A DNA stretch of 64,000 nucleotides from JANQMX01 sp965247175 (lineage in GTDB: Bacteria > Pseudomonadota > Alphaproteobacteria > Kiloniellales > DSM-21159), in the NCBI GenBank assembly GCA_965247175.1, contig OZ252006.1, forward strand, positions 496,001 to 560,000. Direction: 5' to 3'. Shown one piece after another: positions 34,557 through 42,882 of this stretch. Numbering within the stretch: the first letter of the stretch is position 1; every line of letters begins with the position of its first letter. A model generated the notes under the pieces. It was not told the DNA's origin. It saw only the letters and a program-made list of their open reading frames with translations, and did no database searches. A program made the translations under genes and the position numbers.

Positions 34557-35422
34557 CCGCGACCGAAACGCCGCTCGTCTTCTCCTGCGAGGGGGACGAT
34601 CTTCTCGGCATTCTGCATAGGCCGGAAAACCCGCGGGATACCGCCGTCGTGGTGGTAGTGGGTGGGCCGCAGTACCGCATCGGCAGCCACCGGCAGTTCC
34701 TCCTGCTGGCCCGGGCCGTGGCCGAAGCCGGCTTCCCGGTTCTGCGCTTCGACTACCGCGGCATGGGCGACAGCGAGGGCGACTTTCGCGGCTTCGAGGA
34801 TGCGGGCGACGACATCCGCCAAGCCTTGGAGGCTCTCAGGGAGGCCATGCCGGAGGTGCGCCGCTTCGTGCTCTGGGGCCTCTGCGACGGGGCCTCGGCC
34901 ATCCTGTTCTATGCCGCCGGCGATCCGCGGGTCGAGCGGGTCGTCCTGCTCAATCCGTGGGTACGGACAGAGGCTGGGCAGGCCCGCGCCATGCTGAAGC
35001 ACCACTATCTCGCGCGGCTCACCAGCCGTGACTTTTGGGGGAAGCTGCTGTCCGGCAAGGTGGCGCTGGGCTCCTCCTTGCGCGATTTTGCGGGAACGCT
35101 GGCAAAGAGACTGACCGGGACCTCGAAAGAAGGTGGGACCGCAGACGAGGGTCGCGGTCGCGCTGACGCCAGCTTGCCGGACCGCATGGCCGCGGGGCTG
35201 AAGCGCTTCGCCGGACCCGTGCTGCTGATCTTGAGCGGCAAGGACCTGACCGCCCGGGAGTTCGAGGACGCCGCTAAGCTCTCCCCGCTGTGGCAGAGCC
35301 TACTGCAGGAAGAGCGCGTCACTATCGAGCGCTTGCCCGAGGCCGACCACACCTTTTCTCAAGCAGCGCGGCGCCAGGAGGTCGAGAAGATGACTTGCGA
35401 CTGGCTCAGAAAGAGCGATTAG
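34553..35422 (+). CDS. Alpha/beta hydrolase, exosortase A system-associated (hydrolase 1 type)
   Basis: The 289-residue hydrolase shows LRFDYRGMGDSEGD near residue 65, typical of serine hydrolases, and a nucleophile-elbow-like WGLCDGAS near 107 in which the usual serine is replaced by aspartate or cysteine. It matches TIGR03100, hydrolase 1 of exosortase A clusters. The C-terminal histidine DHTFS near residue 265 is in the expected place. It overlaps hydrolase 2 by four bases. Its stop overlaps the stop of the convergent glycosyltransferase within TTAG, leaving no room for a terminator. Function is unresolved in the family; thioester hydrolysis is an inference. Confidence 0.88.
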   Translation: MTATETPLVFSCEGDDLLGILHRPENPRDTAVVVVVGGPQYRIGSHRQFLLLARAVAEAGFPVLRFDYRGMGDSEGDFRGFEDAGDDIRQALEALREAMPEVRRFVLWGLCDGASAILFYAAGDPRVERVVLLNPWVRTEAGQARAMLKHHYLARLTSRDFWGKLLSGKVALGSSLRDFAGTLAKRLTGTSKEGGTADEGRGRADASLPDRMAAGLKRFAGPVLLILSGKDLTAREFEDAAKLSPLWQSLLQEERVTIERLPEADHTFSQAARRQEVEKMTCDWLRKSD

Positions 35423-36732
35423 TTTTCAATAAGTTCGCGAAGCGATTTGCTGAGTTGCGCGAACTGCTCTTCGCGGGCGAAGCCTTTGCTGGCGCTCTCT
35501 GGTAGCTCGGGAATCTCGTTCTTGCCGGCCTTCTCATCGGTCCAGCGGCGCAGTTGAGCGGCGATCTCATCGCTGTTTCGCCCGAGAAAGCCGGCATTCC
35601 GCTCTTGGATGATCCGGTGCGGCACACCGCCTTCGAGACCCAACAGCAGAATCGGCCGCCTTGCGCCGAGGTATTCGAAGAACTTGCCGGGCACGTTGCC
35701 TTGTTCGCGCGGGTCGTTCCACTGCATAAGCAGCAGGATGTCGGACTGCTGCTGCTTATGGACGGCTTCGGCATAGGGGATGGGCGGAAGGCAGGACACT
35801 TGGTCGGTCACGCCCGCCCGTTCGGCCAGTGGCAAGACATCCTCCGGGTGGGTCCCATAGAACTCCACCCCGATCTTGTCCTTCAGCTCAGTGAGGTCCG
35901 CCATGGCGGCGAAAAGCGGGGAGGGGTCTCGGCGGCCGACGTAGATGCCGCCGGTATAGCCGATGACCAGCTTTTCGCCGGGCCGACCGGGGCTGTGTTC
36001 GCTGAGAAGCGCCGGATCATAGCCGTTGTAGGCGAGAAGCGTGGGCAGGCCGTAGCTGGCCTGGTAGGCCTCCTGCCAGGGCTGCGAGACCGTCACCACG
36101 GCGGCCGAGCGCTTGACGATACGCCCTTCCATCCAGCGGTCTGCCGCTTGGCGCAGCTTGGATGGCGGATAGTAGGGGTCATCCGCCCAGCGGTCGCGGA
36201 ACTCGGTGACCAAGGGGATGCTGTACTTTCGGCTGAGCAGATAGCCGATCACATTGGTGGAGAAGGGCGGCCCCGAGGCATAGATCGCATCCGGCCGCCA
36301 GCCCTCGATCAGGGCCTTGCCCTGGCGATAGGCGTAGGGAACCCAACCGACGCGGCTGTCCGGCAAGCAGACGGCCTCGATCACGAACTTCCGCAGCATC
36401 TTGCGCAGCGGCGAGCGCTTCGCAGCCGGCAGATTGTCGGATTGGACGGGTGCGGCCGCAGTGGCGGATGGCGGTGGTTGGCCCTTCTTGGCACCGCCTT
36501 TCAGCTTTTGCGCCAAGGACGAGGGGATGCTGAGCACGTCGCGCCAGGGCGTGTAGGTGACCCGGTCCTCCGGGAAATCGAGAGGGAGCGTCTGGGCTGC
36601 CGGAATCTCGCCGGCTGCCAGCACGCGGACTTCGTGACCGTCCTCAAGGAAGGCGCGGGCCATGCTGCGCAACCTGACCGCGGCGATGGTGTTCGCCGGC
36701 GGGAAGTACCAGGTGACGATCAGGATCTTCAT
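35419..36732 (-). CDS. GT4-type glycosyltransferase
   Basis: The 437-residue protein has two Rossmann domains. The N-terminal acceptor side opens with KILIVTWYFPPANTIAAVR, and the donor domain holds VIGYTGGIYVGRRDP and the FEYLGARRPILLLG stretch of GT4 enzymes (nucleotide-sugar binding). A glycine- and alanine-rich linker with a QSDN stretch sits between. It is a lone leftward gene between the hydrolases and the sulfotransferase. Its upstream gap contains the inverted repeat at 36867-36902. The sugar donor is unknown. Confidence 0.88.
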   Translation of the reverse strand: MKILIVTWYFPPANTIAAVRLRSMARAFLEDGHEVRVLAAGEIPAAQTLPLDFPEDRVTYTPWRDVLSIPSSLAQKLKGGAKKGQPPPSATAAAPVQSDNLPAAKRSPLRKMLRKFVIEAVCLPDSRVGWVPYAYRQGKALIEGWRPDAIYASGPPFSTNVIGYLLSRKYSIPLVTEFRDRWADDPYYPPSKLRQAADRWMEGRIVKRSAAVVTVSQPWQEAYQASYGLPTLLAYNGYDPALLSEHSPGRPGEKLVIGYTGGIYVGRRDPSPLFAAMADLTELKDKIGVEFYGTHPEDVLPLAERAGVTDQVSCLPPIPYAEAVHKQQQSDILLLMQWNDPREQGNVPGKFFEYLGARRPILLLGLEGGVPHRIIQERNAGFLGRNSDEIAAQLRRWTDEKAGKNEIPELPESASKGFAREEQFAQLSKSLRELIEN

Positions 36733-37044
36733 GTCCGTGCGAGTCTTGGGCGAGAAACGTGCAGAGGCTCTGCCGGCTACCCTATCCGGCTTAGGAAAGA
36801 ATAAAACCCGCGTTGTCGCAGGAGGGCGGGCGGTGCTCGACGAGCCGGATAGCGGGGTTCGCAGTACCTAAGCAAGGCTGCCGCGTTTCACCATTGCTTA
36901 GGCTCTCTATGGCTGATTGCATGACACGATCGGACGAGACTAACTCGTCACAGAGCGTTATCTTCCCGGCGAACGGCGCAAGGCTGTATGGTTTTGGCCC
37001 CGATCGTCGCGGCAATCGCGAGAACGGCCCGGTAGAGCGAGGCG
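36733..37044 (+). promoter_or_regulatory. Divergent intergenic region with a 9-base inverted repeat
   Basis: No gene was seen in these 312 bases between the leftward glycosyltransferase and the rightward sulfotransferase. It holds CCTAAGCAA at 36867-36875 and its exact inverse TTGCTTAGG at 36894-36902. It is the probable control region for both units. Confidence 0.5.
36867..36902. repeat. Perfect 9-base inverted repeat with an 18-base spacer
   Basis: CCTAAGCAA and TTGCTTAGG are separated by 18 bases, so the half-site centres are 27 bases apart (about 2.5 helix turns). This could be an operator or, in RNA, a hairpin with a large loop. Confidence 0.6.
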
Positions 37045-38019
37045 ATGGCAAAAGCGAACTTGGAACAGCGGGTCCCGGCCGAGCTGCCTGAGGCGCCGGC
37101 TGCCGTGACCTCGGACGTGAGCGCGCCGTCGCAAAAGCCGCCCTTCTTCGTGCTCGGCTCTCAGCGTTCCGGCACGACGATGCTGCGCCTGATGTTGAAC
37201 AACCATCGCAATCTCTGCATTCCGCATGAGACCGGCTTCATCACGGAGTTCTTCGCCAAGGTCGGCGGGTACGGCGACATTCGGAACGCCGAGGTGCAGA
37301 AGGCTCTGCTCAAGGACATCGGCGCCAACCACCACGTCACGCGGGGGAAGCTGATTCCCCAGCCCGACGAGGTTCTGAGCTTGCCGATCGTCGACTACCG
37401 CTCTCTGGTCGACGCCATCTTTCAGGCCCACATCGCTCAGTTCGATAAGCAGCGGTGGGGTGACAAGACACCCTCCTACACGGAGGATATCGACGTTCTG
37501 CGGCAGATCTTCCCGGACGCCAAGTTCATCCACCTGGTTCGTGACGGCCGCGATGTCCTTGTCTCTCAGAAGAACATCGAGTGGTTCTCGCGCAACGTGG
37601 TGCGCTTGATTCGCGACTGGCAGTGGAAGGTCAGCATAGCCCACAAGGTCGGCCAGGTGCTCGGCGATGACTTCCTCGAGGTTCGCTACGAAGACCTGAT
37701 CCGCCAGCCTGAAGAGAAGCTGCGGGAGATCTGCGCCTTTCTCGACGAGGACTACGACCCGGACATGATGTCCTATAACGAGGTCGGTAAGGACACGGTC
37801 CCTGAAGAGAGCATCCGCTGGCACAAGAACTCCATCGAGCTGCCCAATCCCAACAAGATCGGCGCCTGGAGGATCAAGCTCTCAAGCAGCGAGAAGATCC
37901 TCTTCGACGATATCGCCGGCGACACGCTTGAGCTTTTCGGCTACGAGCGTGAGAAGAAAAAACATAACATTCAAAGTCTTGCCAGCTTGGTCTACTACGA
38001 AGTCATAAAACGCTACTGA
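37045..38019 (+). CDS. PAPS-type sulfotransferase family protein
   Basis: It would move a sulfuryl group from PAPS to a hydroxyl, likely of a sugar. The 324-residue protein has the 5'-phosphosulfate loop GSQRSGTT at residues 38-45 and the 3'-phosphate motif FIHLVRDGRDVLVS near 165, plus FLEVRYEDLIRQP near 215, all standard for the family. GAGG lies three bases before the ATG. The following gene encodes a heparinase-like enzyme 70 bases on, which acts on uronate-rich, often sulfated, polysaccharides. That pairing suggests a sulfated exopolysaccharide. Family members can also act on lipids or proteins, so the acceptor is inferred. Confidence 0.9.
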   Translation: MAKANLEQRVPAELPEAPAAVTSDVSAPSQKPPFFVLGSQRSGTTMLRLMLNNHRNLCIPHETGFITEFFAKVGGYGDIRNAEVQKALLKDIGANHHVTRGKLIPQPDEVLSLPIVDYRSLVDAIFQAHIAQFDKQRWGDKTPSYTEDIDVLRQIFPDAKFIHLVRDGRDVLVSQKNIEWFSRNVVRLIRDWQWKVSIAHKVGQVLGDDFLEVRYEDLIRQPEEKLREICAFLDEDYDPDMMSYNEVGKDTVPEESIRWHKNSIELPNPNKIGAWRIKLSSSEKILFDDIAGDTLELFGYEREKKKHNIQSLASLVYYEVIKRY

Positions 38020-38089
38020 CGGACAGGCCGGGCCGGGGCCGTCCCCGTCCGCTATCTTTCAGCTTGGAGAGCCAGGCGCGCGGCTTTCG

Positions 38090-40435
38090 ATGAAGGTTCT
38101 CGGTTCAGCAAAGAGTGGGCTTGTCGGGGCGCTATTCGGGAGAGCGCGCTCCTTGCTCATGGCGGGGCGGCCAGACGGCGGCGAGGAAGCCTACCGGCCC
38201 GACCTGAGCGATGCGGCCTTCGTCGCCCGGCTCGAGCGCGGCTTTCGCGAGACGCTGCCGCCCTGGGACGACGCCGGGGCATTCAAGACCGCGCTGCTGA
38301 ACCACTTCGACCGGCGAGAGACACCGCGGTTCTTTCTGCAGCCGAGCGATGTGGCGGCGGCGATCGACCGGATTACGCAGCAGTATCCGCAGTGGCGGGA
38401 GGCGGTGGTTGCGCGCGTTCAGGTCGACCTGACCCAAGGCGTCCCCCTTTACGACCGCTTGGGGCCGCCTGCCGAGCGGCTGTTCGATGGCCCGGCAGCC
38501 CCGTCCTTGGAAGAGGCGGCGGGTGTGGACACGCTCTACCGCTACAAGGCTTTGCGCATGGCCTTTCTGCCCAGGCTCTGCCTGGCCTGCTGCCACGGCG
38601 CAGTGCCTGCCGGGACCATCGAGACGGTGCTGAGGGGTTTCATCGGCGCCTGTGCGCGGGAGGAGCTCCGCTACGGCTACCCGACCGATCTCGTGGTGAC
38701 TCAGCGGGCCATCGCCCTGAGCTGGTCGCTGGTCTTTCTGCTCTCCTTGCGGGCCGGGGGCGACAAGGCGGTAGAGGCCGCGGCTTGGCTGGCGCTGAAG
38801 ATCCTCCTGTCCGACATCGACTTTCTGTCCAGCCGCATCGGGCAATCGGTCGCCAACAACCATCTGCTCGTCGATGGCTTTGCCGGCTGGTATCTCGGCA
38901 GTCTCTTTCCCGAGGCTGAGGCGGCGGCCGCTTTCGGCGAGCGGGGTGAGGAAATCTGGTTGGCCGAGCTGGAGCGGCAGATCTACGGCGACGGCGGCTC
39001 CTTCGAGCACTGCACCCACTATCACGAAATGGCCTGCGAACTGGCCGTCGCGTACCGCCTGCTGAAGCGCAGGAACGATGCGGAGCTGCCGGCCGGCTTC
39101 GAAGACAAGCTGCGGTCCATGCTTTCCCTGCAGGCCGCGCTGTCGGGCCCGGAAGCCGAGCCGCTGCCGCTCGGCGATGCCACCGAGGATCCGATGTTTC
39201 CCCTGGACGCGGCCGAAAGCTGGGCGACGGGGGCGATGCGCGCTGCCTTGAACGCACTCTACCCAGGCTCTGCAGAGGCGCCGCGCGAGGACTGTCCCTC
39301 GTTGCAAAGGGCCTTCTGGTTGTTCGGCGGCGCCCTGCCGGCGGCGGTCGACGCAGGCGAAGAGCCTGGCTTTTGTGCATTTCCCGAAGCGGGCCTCTAC
39401 GTGATCAACGACAAAGAGCTGTCAGCCCGCCTGGTCTTCCGCAGCGGCCTTGCGCCCGGCGCGCGCCACTGGGCCGGCCATATGCACGCGGACTTCCTGT
39501 CGGTCTACCTGTCGGTCGAGGGGCAGCCGCTGATCGTCGATGCCGGCACCTACAGCTATCGCTATGCCCGAAAGGCGGGGGATGCGGGCGAAACCTCCTG
39601 GCGCGCCTACTTCATGGGGCCCCAGGCTCACAATACGCTCAATCTTTCCGGCTGCGACCCGCTCGGCCCTTGCCCCGGCGATTTTCGGCCTCGTGAGACG
39701 GCAGCGTCGGTGTCCACGACCCTGCAGAGACAGGAAGACGGCATTACCTGGCTCGAGGGGGAGTTGCAGGGGGTCCCCCAGCTCGAGGGCTATCGCCGCG
39801 GTTTCATCCACATTCCCGGCGCCTATGCACTGCTCTACGACCGCTTTGACGGGCCACTGCCCAGCGAGCCGTGCACGCTTTCGTTCCAATGCGCGGAGAA
39901 CACCGCCGTCGACCAAGAGCAGCAAAGTCTCCATCTCGCCTCTGGCAGCCAAGGCGCAGTCCTGTATCTCGACCGGCAGTTGGCGGTCGAGAGCGTTCTG
40001 GAAGGCAGCTTAGCGCCGCTCGGTGGCTGGCTGTCTCCCGCCTACGGCGTGCTGCAGCCTGCCCCTCAGATCCGGCTCAGTTGGCAGCCCCGAGACAGGG
40101 TCACGGCCCTGTCGATTGCCGTCGGCGGACAAGATGACCGGCGTCAGCCGATAGGCGTGTTCGCCAGTCAGCTATCGGAGCGCCGCATTCTGATCGAAGC
40201 GCGCTATGGTGCGTTTCTCGACTACTTCCTGATCACGATGTCGCCGGAAGCCACGGCGCCGGACCTCCACTGGTTCAGGCAATCAGAGGGCGACCTGCAT
40301 CTGATGTTCTCGAACGATGGACAAGAGCCAGCCGTTGGCGGAGAGGCCGATATGCAGGCCCTGATCTTGCGCTTGAGCGAAGCGCGCAAGGCGGAGGGCG
40401 AGCTCGGTCGCGGATTGCATAACCGAAACATTTGA
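38090..40435 (+). CDS. Heparinase II/III-family polysaccharide lyase-like protein
   Basis: This 781-residue protein combines an alpha-helical toroid with a beta-sandwich. Catalytic-type residues are seen in THYHEM near residue 308 (tyrosine and histidine), and the sheet domain opens with HWAGHMHADFLS near 463 and a VDAGTYSYR stretch near 483. No signal peptide is apparent: it begins MKVLGSAKSGLVGALFG. Many exopolysaccharide clusters hold such lyases beside alginate- or heparosan-like polymers. The gene is rightward, after the sulfotransferase and 90 bases before a glycosyltransferase. It may trim or cut the polymer; without a signal it may act in the cytoplasm or be exported by another route. 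Confidence 0.87.
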   Translation: MKVLGSAKSGLVGALFGRARSLLMAGRPDGGEEAYRPDLSDAAFVARLERGFRETLPPWDDAGAFKTALLNHFDRRETPRFFLQPSDVAAAIDRITQQYPQWREAVVARVQVDLTQGVPLYDRLGPPAERLFDGPAAPSLEEAAGVDTLYRYKALRMAFLPRLCLACCHGAVPAGTIETVLRGFIGACAREELRYGYPTDLVVTQRAIALSWSLVFLLSLRAGGDKAVEAAAWLALKILLSDIDFLSSRIGQSVANNHLLVDGFAGWYLGSLFPEAEAAAAFGERGEEIWLAELERQIYGDGGSFEHCTHYHEMACELAVAYRLLKRRNDAELPAGFEDKLRSMLSLQAALSGPEAEPLPLGDATEDPMFPLDAAESWATGAMRAALNALYPGSAEAPREDCPSLQRAFWLFGGALPAAVDAGEEPGFCAFPEAGLYVINDKELSARLVFRSGLAPGARHWAGHMHADFLSVYLSVEGQPLIVDAGTYSYRYARKAGDAGETSWRAYFMGPQAHNTLNLSGCDPLGPCPGDFRPRETAASVSTTLQRQEDGITWLEGELQGVPQLEGYRRGFIHIPGAYALLYDRFDGPLPSEPCTLSFQCAENTAVDQEQQSLHLASGSQGAVLYLDRQLAVESVLEGSLAPLGGWLSPAYGVLQPAPQIRLSWQPRDRVTALSIAVGGQDDRRQPIGVFASQLSERRILIEARYGAFLDYFLITMSPEATAPDLHWFRQSEGDLHLMFSNDGQEPAVGGEADMQALILRLSEARKAEGELGRGLHNRNI

Positions 40436-40525
40436 AGAATATGCGCTTCTCATGGCGTTTGGCGGGCCTCCACCAGTCTGGTCCGGTTTAGCCTTTGCTT
40501 ATAGATTGGGAGCTACTGAAGCCCG

Positions 40526-41734
40526 ATGCAGCACTCGCGCCCGGTCATATTCTGCTTTACGCCGAACGATTGGTACCGTCCCTGGTGGGTGGACAGACAG
40601 CACATGCTGTCCCGCCTGGCTACACGGGGATGGCCTGTGGTCTACAGCAACGGGCCGCTTAGCCTCTGGGAACGTGGCAGCGAAAGCTGGAATGAGTCGC
40701 CGTTCTTCTCTGGCGTAGAGGAAATCGCTTTGTCCGAGGGCGGCATGGTGACCCGCGACCGACCGGGCCGATCTTTGCCGATTTGGCCGAAATTCCCCGC
40801 ATGGAGCCGTTTTGTCGCCAAGCAGCACGTAGACCGTCTTCTGAAAGTGGCAAACAACCCGCCACCGGAAAGACGCATTGCCATGGTCTGTTATCCCTCC
40901 CTATGGAAGCTCGCCAAAGCGATGCCGGCACGCGGCCGATATCTCCATGTTTTCGATGCGTGGCAGGACAACGAGGGCTGGAGCGCCGAAAACCAGGCCG
41001 ATTTGGCGGATATGACCGCCCATTCAGACCTGATCACGACGTTGACAGCGAGCATGGCCCGCAAGCTGCCGGGTACCGGACCGGACCGTGCCAAGGTGCT
41101 GCCGCATGGCGTGACGGCGGAGAAGATCATGGCGGCGCTCGACCGCCCGTGCCCTGACGATTTGGCGGCCATCCCGCATCCGCGAATCGGCTATTTCGGC
41201 CGCCTTTCGCAAAAGATCGACATCGGGCTGATGGCCGAGATCGCCGAGCGCAAGCCCGACTGGAACCTCGTCTTTGTCGGCGCGGTCGTCGGTTTGGACG
41301 AAAGCGAGCCGGACCGTTTGGCCTGGGAGAAGTGCCGCAGCCACAAGAACGTGCATGTCCTGGGCTTCAAGGATAGTGAGGATGTGCCAGCCTACATGTG
41401 TCACATGGACGTCAATCTGCTGCCCTTCAAAGCCCGGGGGGAGGGCTATTGGAATTCTGTGTTCTCACTCAAGACTTACGAGTACCTTGCGACCGGCAAG
41501 CCCGTGGTCGGCGCCAGCATTGAGCACATCCGCTCCCATTCCGACGTGATTGCAGTGGCCTCATCGGCCGAAGAGTGGATAAGCGCGATCGACGACGCCG
41601 TTAACCGGGGTGGCGTCGGAACCGTCGAACACCGTCAGAAGCTCGCTCAGGAGAACTCTTGGGAGAGCCGGGTCGATTTGCTCGAGGAGTGGCTGTCCGA
41701 GACGTTCTTGCAGGATCGGCCGGTTAAGGCGTAG
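40526..41734 (+). CDS. GT4/GT1-type glycosyltransferase
   Basis: The 402-residue protein starts SRPVIFCFTPNDWYRPWWVDRQH, a recognised opening of exopolysaccharide glycosyltransferases of the Rossmann type. The donor domain holds RIGYFGRLSQKIDIGLMAE near 215 and KTYEYLATGKPVVGASI near 320, the latter the GT4 EX7E region with a glutamate. It is in the same direction as gmd, 77 bases upstream of it, so probably one unit with the GDP-fucose genes and possibly a fucosyltransferase (inference). Confidence 0.87.
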   Translation: MQHSRPVIFCFTPNDWYRPWWVDRQHMLSRLATRGWPVVYSNGPLSLWERGSESWNESPFFSGVEEIALSEGGMVTRDRPGRSLPIWPKFPAWSRFVAKQHVDRLLKVANNPPPERRIAMVCYPSLWKLAKAMPARGRYLHVFDAWQDNEGWSAENQADLADMTAHSDLITTLTASMARKLPGTGPDRAKVLPHGVTAEKIMAALDRPCPDDLAAIPHPRIGYFGRLSQKIDIGLMAEIAERKPDWNLVFVGAVVGLDESEPDRLAWEKCRSHKNVHVLGFKDSEDVPAYMCHMDVNLLPFKARGEGYWNSVFSLKTYEYLATGKPVVGASIEHIRSHSDVIAVASSAEEWISAIDDAVNRGGVGTVEHRQKLAQENSWESRVDLLEEWLSETFLQDRPVKA

Positions 41735-41811
41735 CGCCGGGACGAGCAGCGCCTGATGCCAATTGCTTTGTTTGCTGTATTTGCGAGCCCCTCACCGCGT
41801 TGGAGACGTTC

Positions 41812-42882
41812 ATGTCAGAGAAAACCGCGCTGATTACCGGAGTGACAGGCCAGGATGGGGCCTACCTAGCTGAGCTTCTCCTCAAGAAGGGGTACGTCGT
41901 ACACGGCATCAAAAGGCGCTCCTCTTCGTTCAACACCGAGCGCGTCGATCACCTCTATGAGGACCCGCACCTGCCCGGAGTGCGTTTCTTCATGCACTAC
42001 GGCGACTTGACCGATGCGACGAACCTTATCCGCATCATCCAGGAAACGCAGCCGGACGAGATTTACAATCTCGGGGCGCAAAGCCACGTGCAGGTGAGCT
42101 TCGAGACGCCGGAGTACACGGCGAACTCCGATGCCGTCGGGACGCTGCGGCTGCTGGAAGCAATTCGGATTCTGAAGCTGGCCGACAAGGTCCGCTTCTA
42201 TCAGGCGTCGACCTCGGAGCTCTACGGCGACTCGCCATCACCGCAGAGCGAGAGCACACCGTTTCGGCCGCGTAGCCCTTATGCCGCTGCCAAGCTCTAC
42301 GCCTATTGGATCACGGTGAATTACCGTCAGGCCTATGGTATGCATGCCTCGAACGGCATCCTGTTCAACCATGAAGGCCCGACACGTGGCGAGACCTTCG
42401 TGACCCGAAAGATCACCCGCGCCGTGACCGCCATCGAGGCCGGGCTGCAAGACAAGCTCTATCTCGGCAACATGGATGCCAAACGCGATTGGGGCCATGC
42501 GCGGGACTATGTCGAAGGCATGTGGCGTATCCTTCAGCAGGAGACGCCTGACGATTATGTCCTGGCAACCGGTGAAGCCTACTCGGTACGCCAATTCGTC
42601 GAGGTCGCATTCCGGTGCGTCGGGGTCGAAATCGAGTGGCGCGGGAGTGGGTTGGAGGAAGTCGGCGTCGACAAGAACAGCGGGCAATGCCTGGTTCAGA
42701 TCGACCCGCGTTACTTCCGCCCGACGGAAGTCGATTTCCTGCAGGGCGATCCCAGCAAGGCCCATCGGATCCTGGGATGGCGCCACACCACGACTTTCGA
42801 AGAGCTGGTCCAGGAGATGATCGAAAAGGATCGCGTGCTTATCGCAAAAACCGGGCTGTCGGAACAAAGGGCCGCTCAATGA
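41812..42882 (+). CDS. gmd: GDP-mannose 4,6-dehydratase
   Basis: It converts GDP-mannose to GDP-4-keto-6-deoxymannose, the first step to GDP-fucose (or GDP-rhamnose or GDP-perosamine). The 356-residue protein is a short-chain dehydrogenase: the NADP loop GVTGQDGAY is at residues 10-18, STSELYG gives the active-site threonine/serine and glutamate, and YAAAK gives the tyrosine and lysine. The ATG at 41812 has GGAG seven bases upstream. It overlaps fcl by four bases. Confidence 0.96.
   Translation: MSEKTALITGVTGQDGAYLAELLLKKGYVVHGIKRRSSSFNTERVDHLYEDPHLPGVRFFMHYGDLTDATNLIRIIQETQPDEIYNLGAQSHVQVSFETPEYTANSDAVGTLRLLEAIRILKLADKVRFYQASTSELYGDSPSPQSESTPFRPRSPYAAAKLYAYWITVNYRQAYGMHASNGILFNHEGPTRGETFVTRKITRAVTAIEAGLQDKLYLGNMDAKRDWGHARDYVEGMWRILQQETPDDYVLATGEAYSVRQFVEVAFRCVGVEIEWRGSGLEEVGVDKNSGQCLVQIDPRYFRPTEVDFLQGDPSKAHRILGWRHTTTFEELVQEMIEKDRVLIAKTGLSEQRAAQ

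Noticed and set aside
33451..35422. Carrier protein and hydrolases as part of a polyketide or peptide synthetase
   Set aside because: No ketosynthase, condensation or thioesterase domain is present, and the neighbours match exosortase-associated families instead.
35554..36804. Rightward 416-codon frame opposite the glycosyltransferase
   Set aside because: Antisense shadow, with low-complexity composition and no start context.
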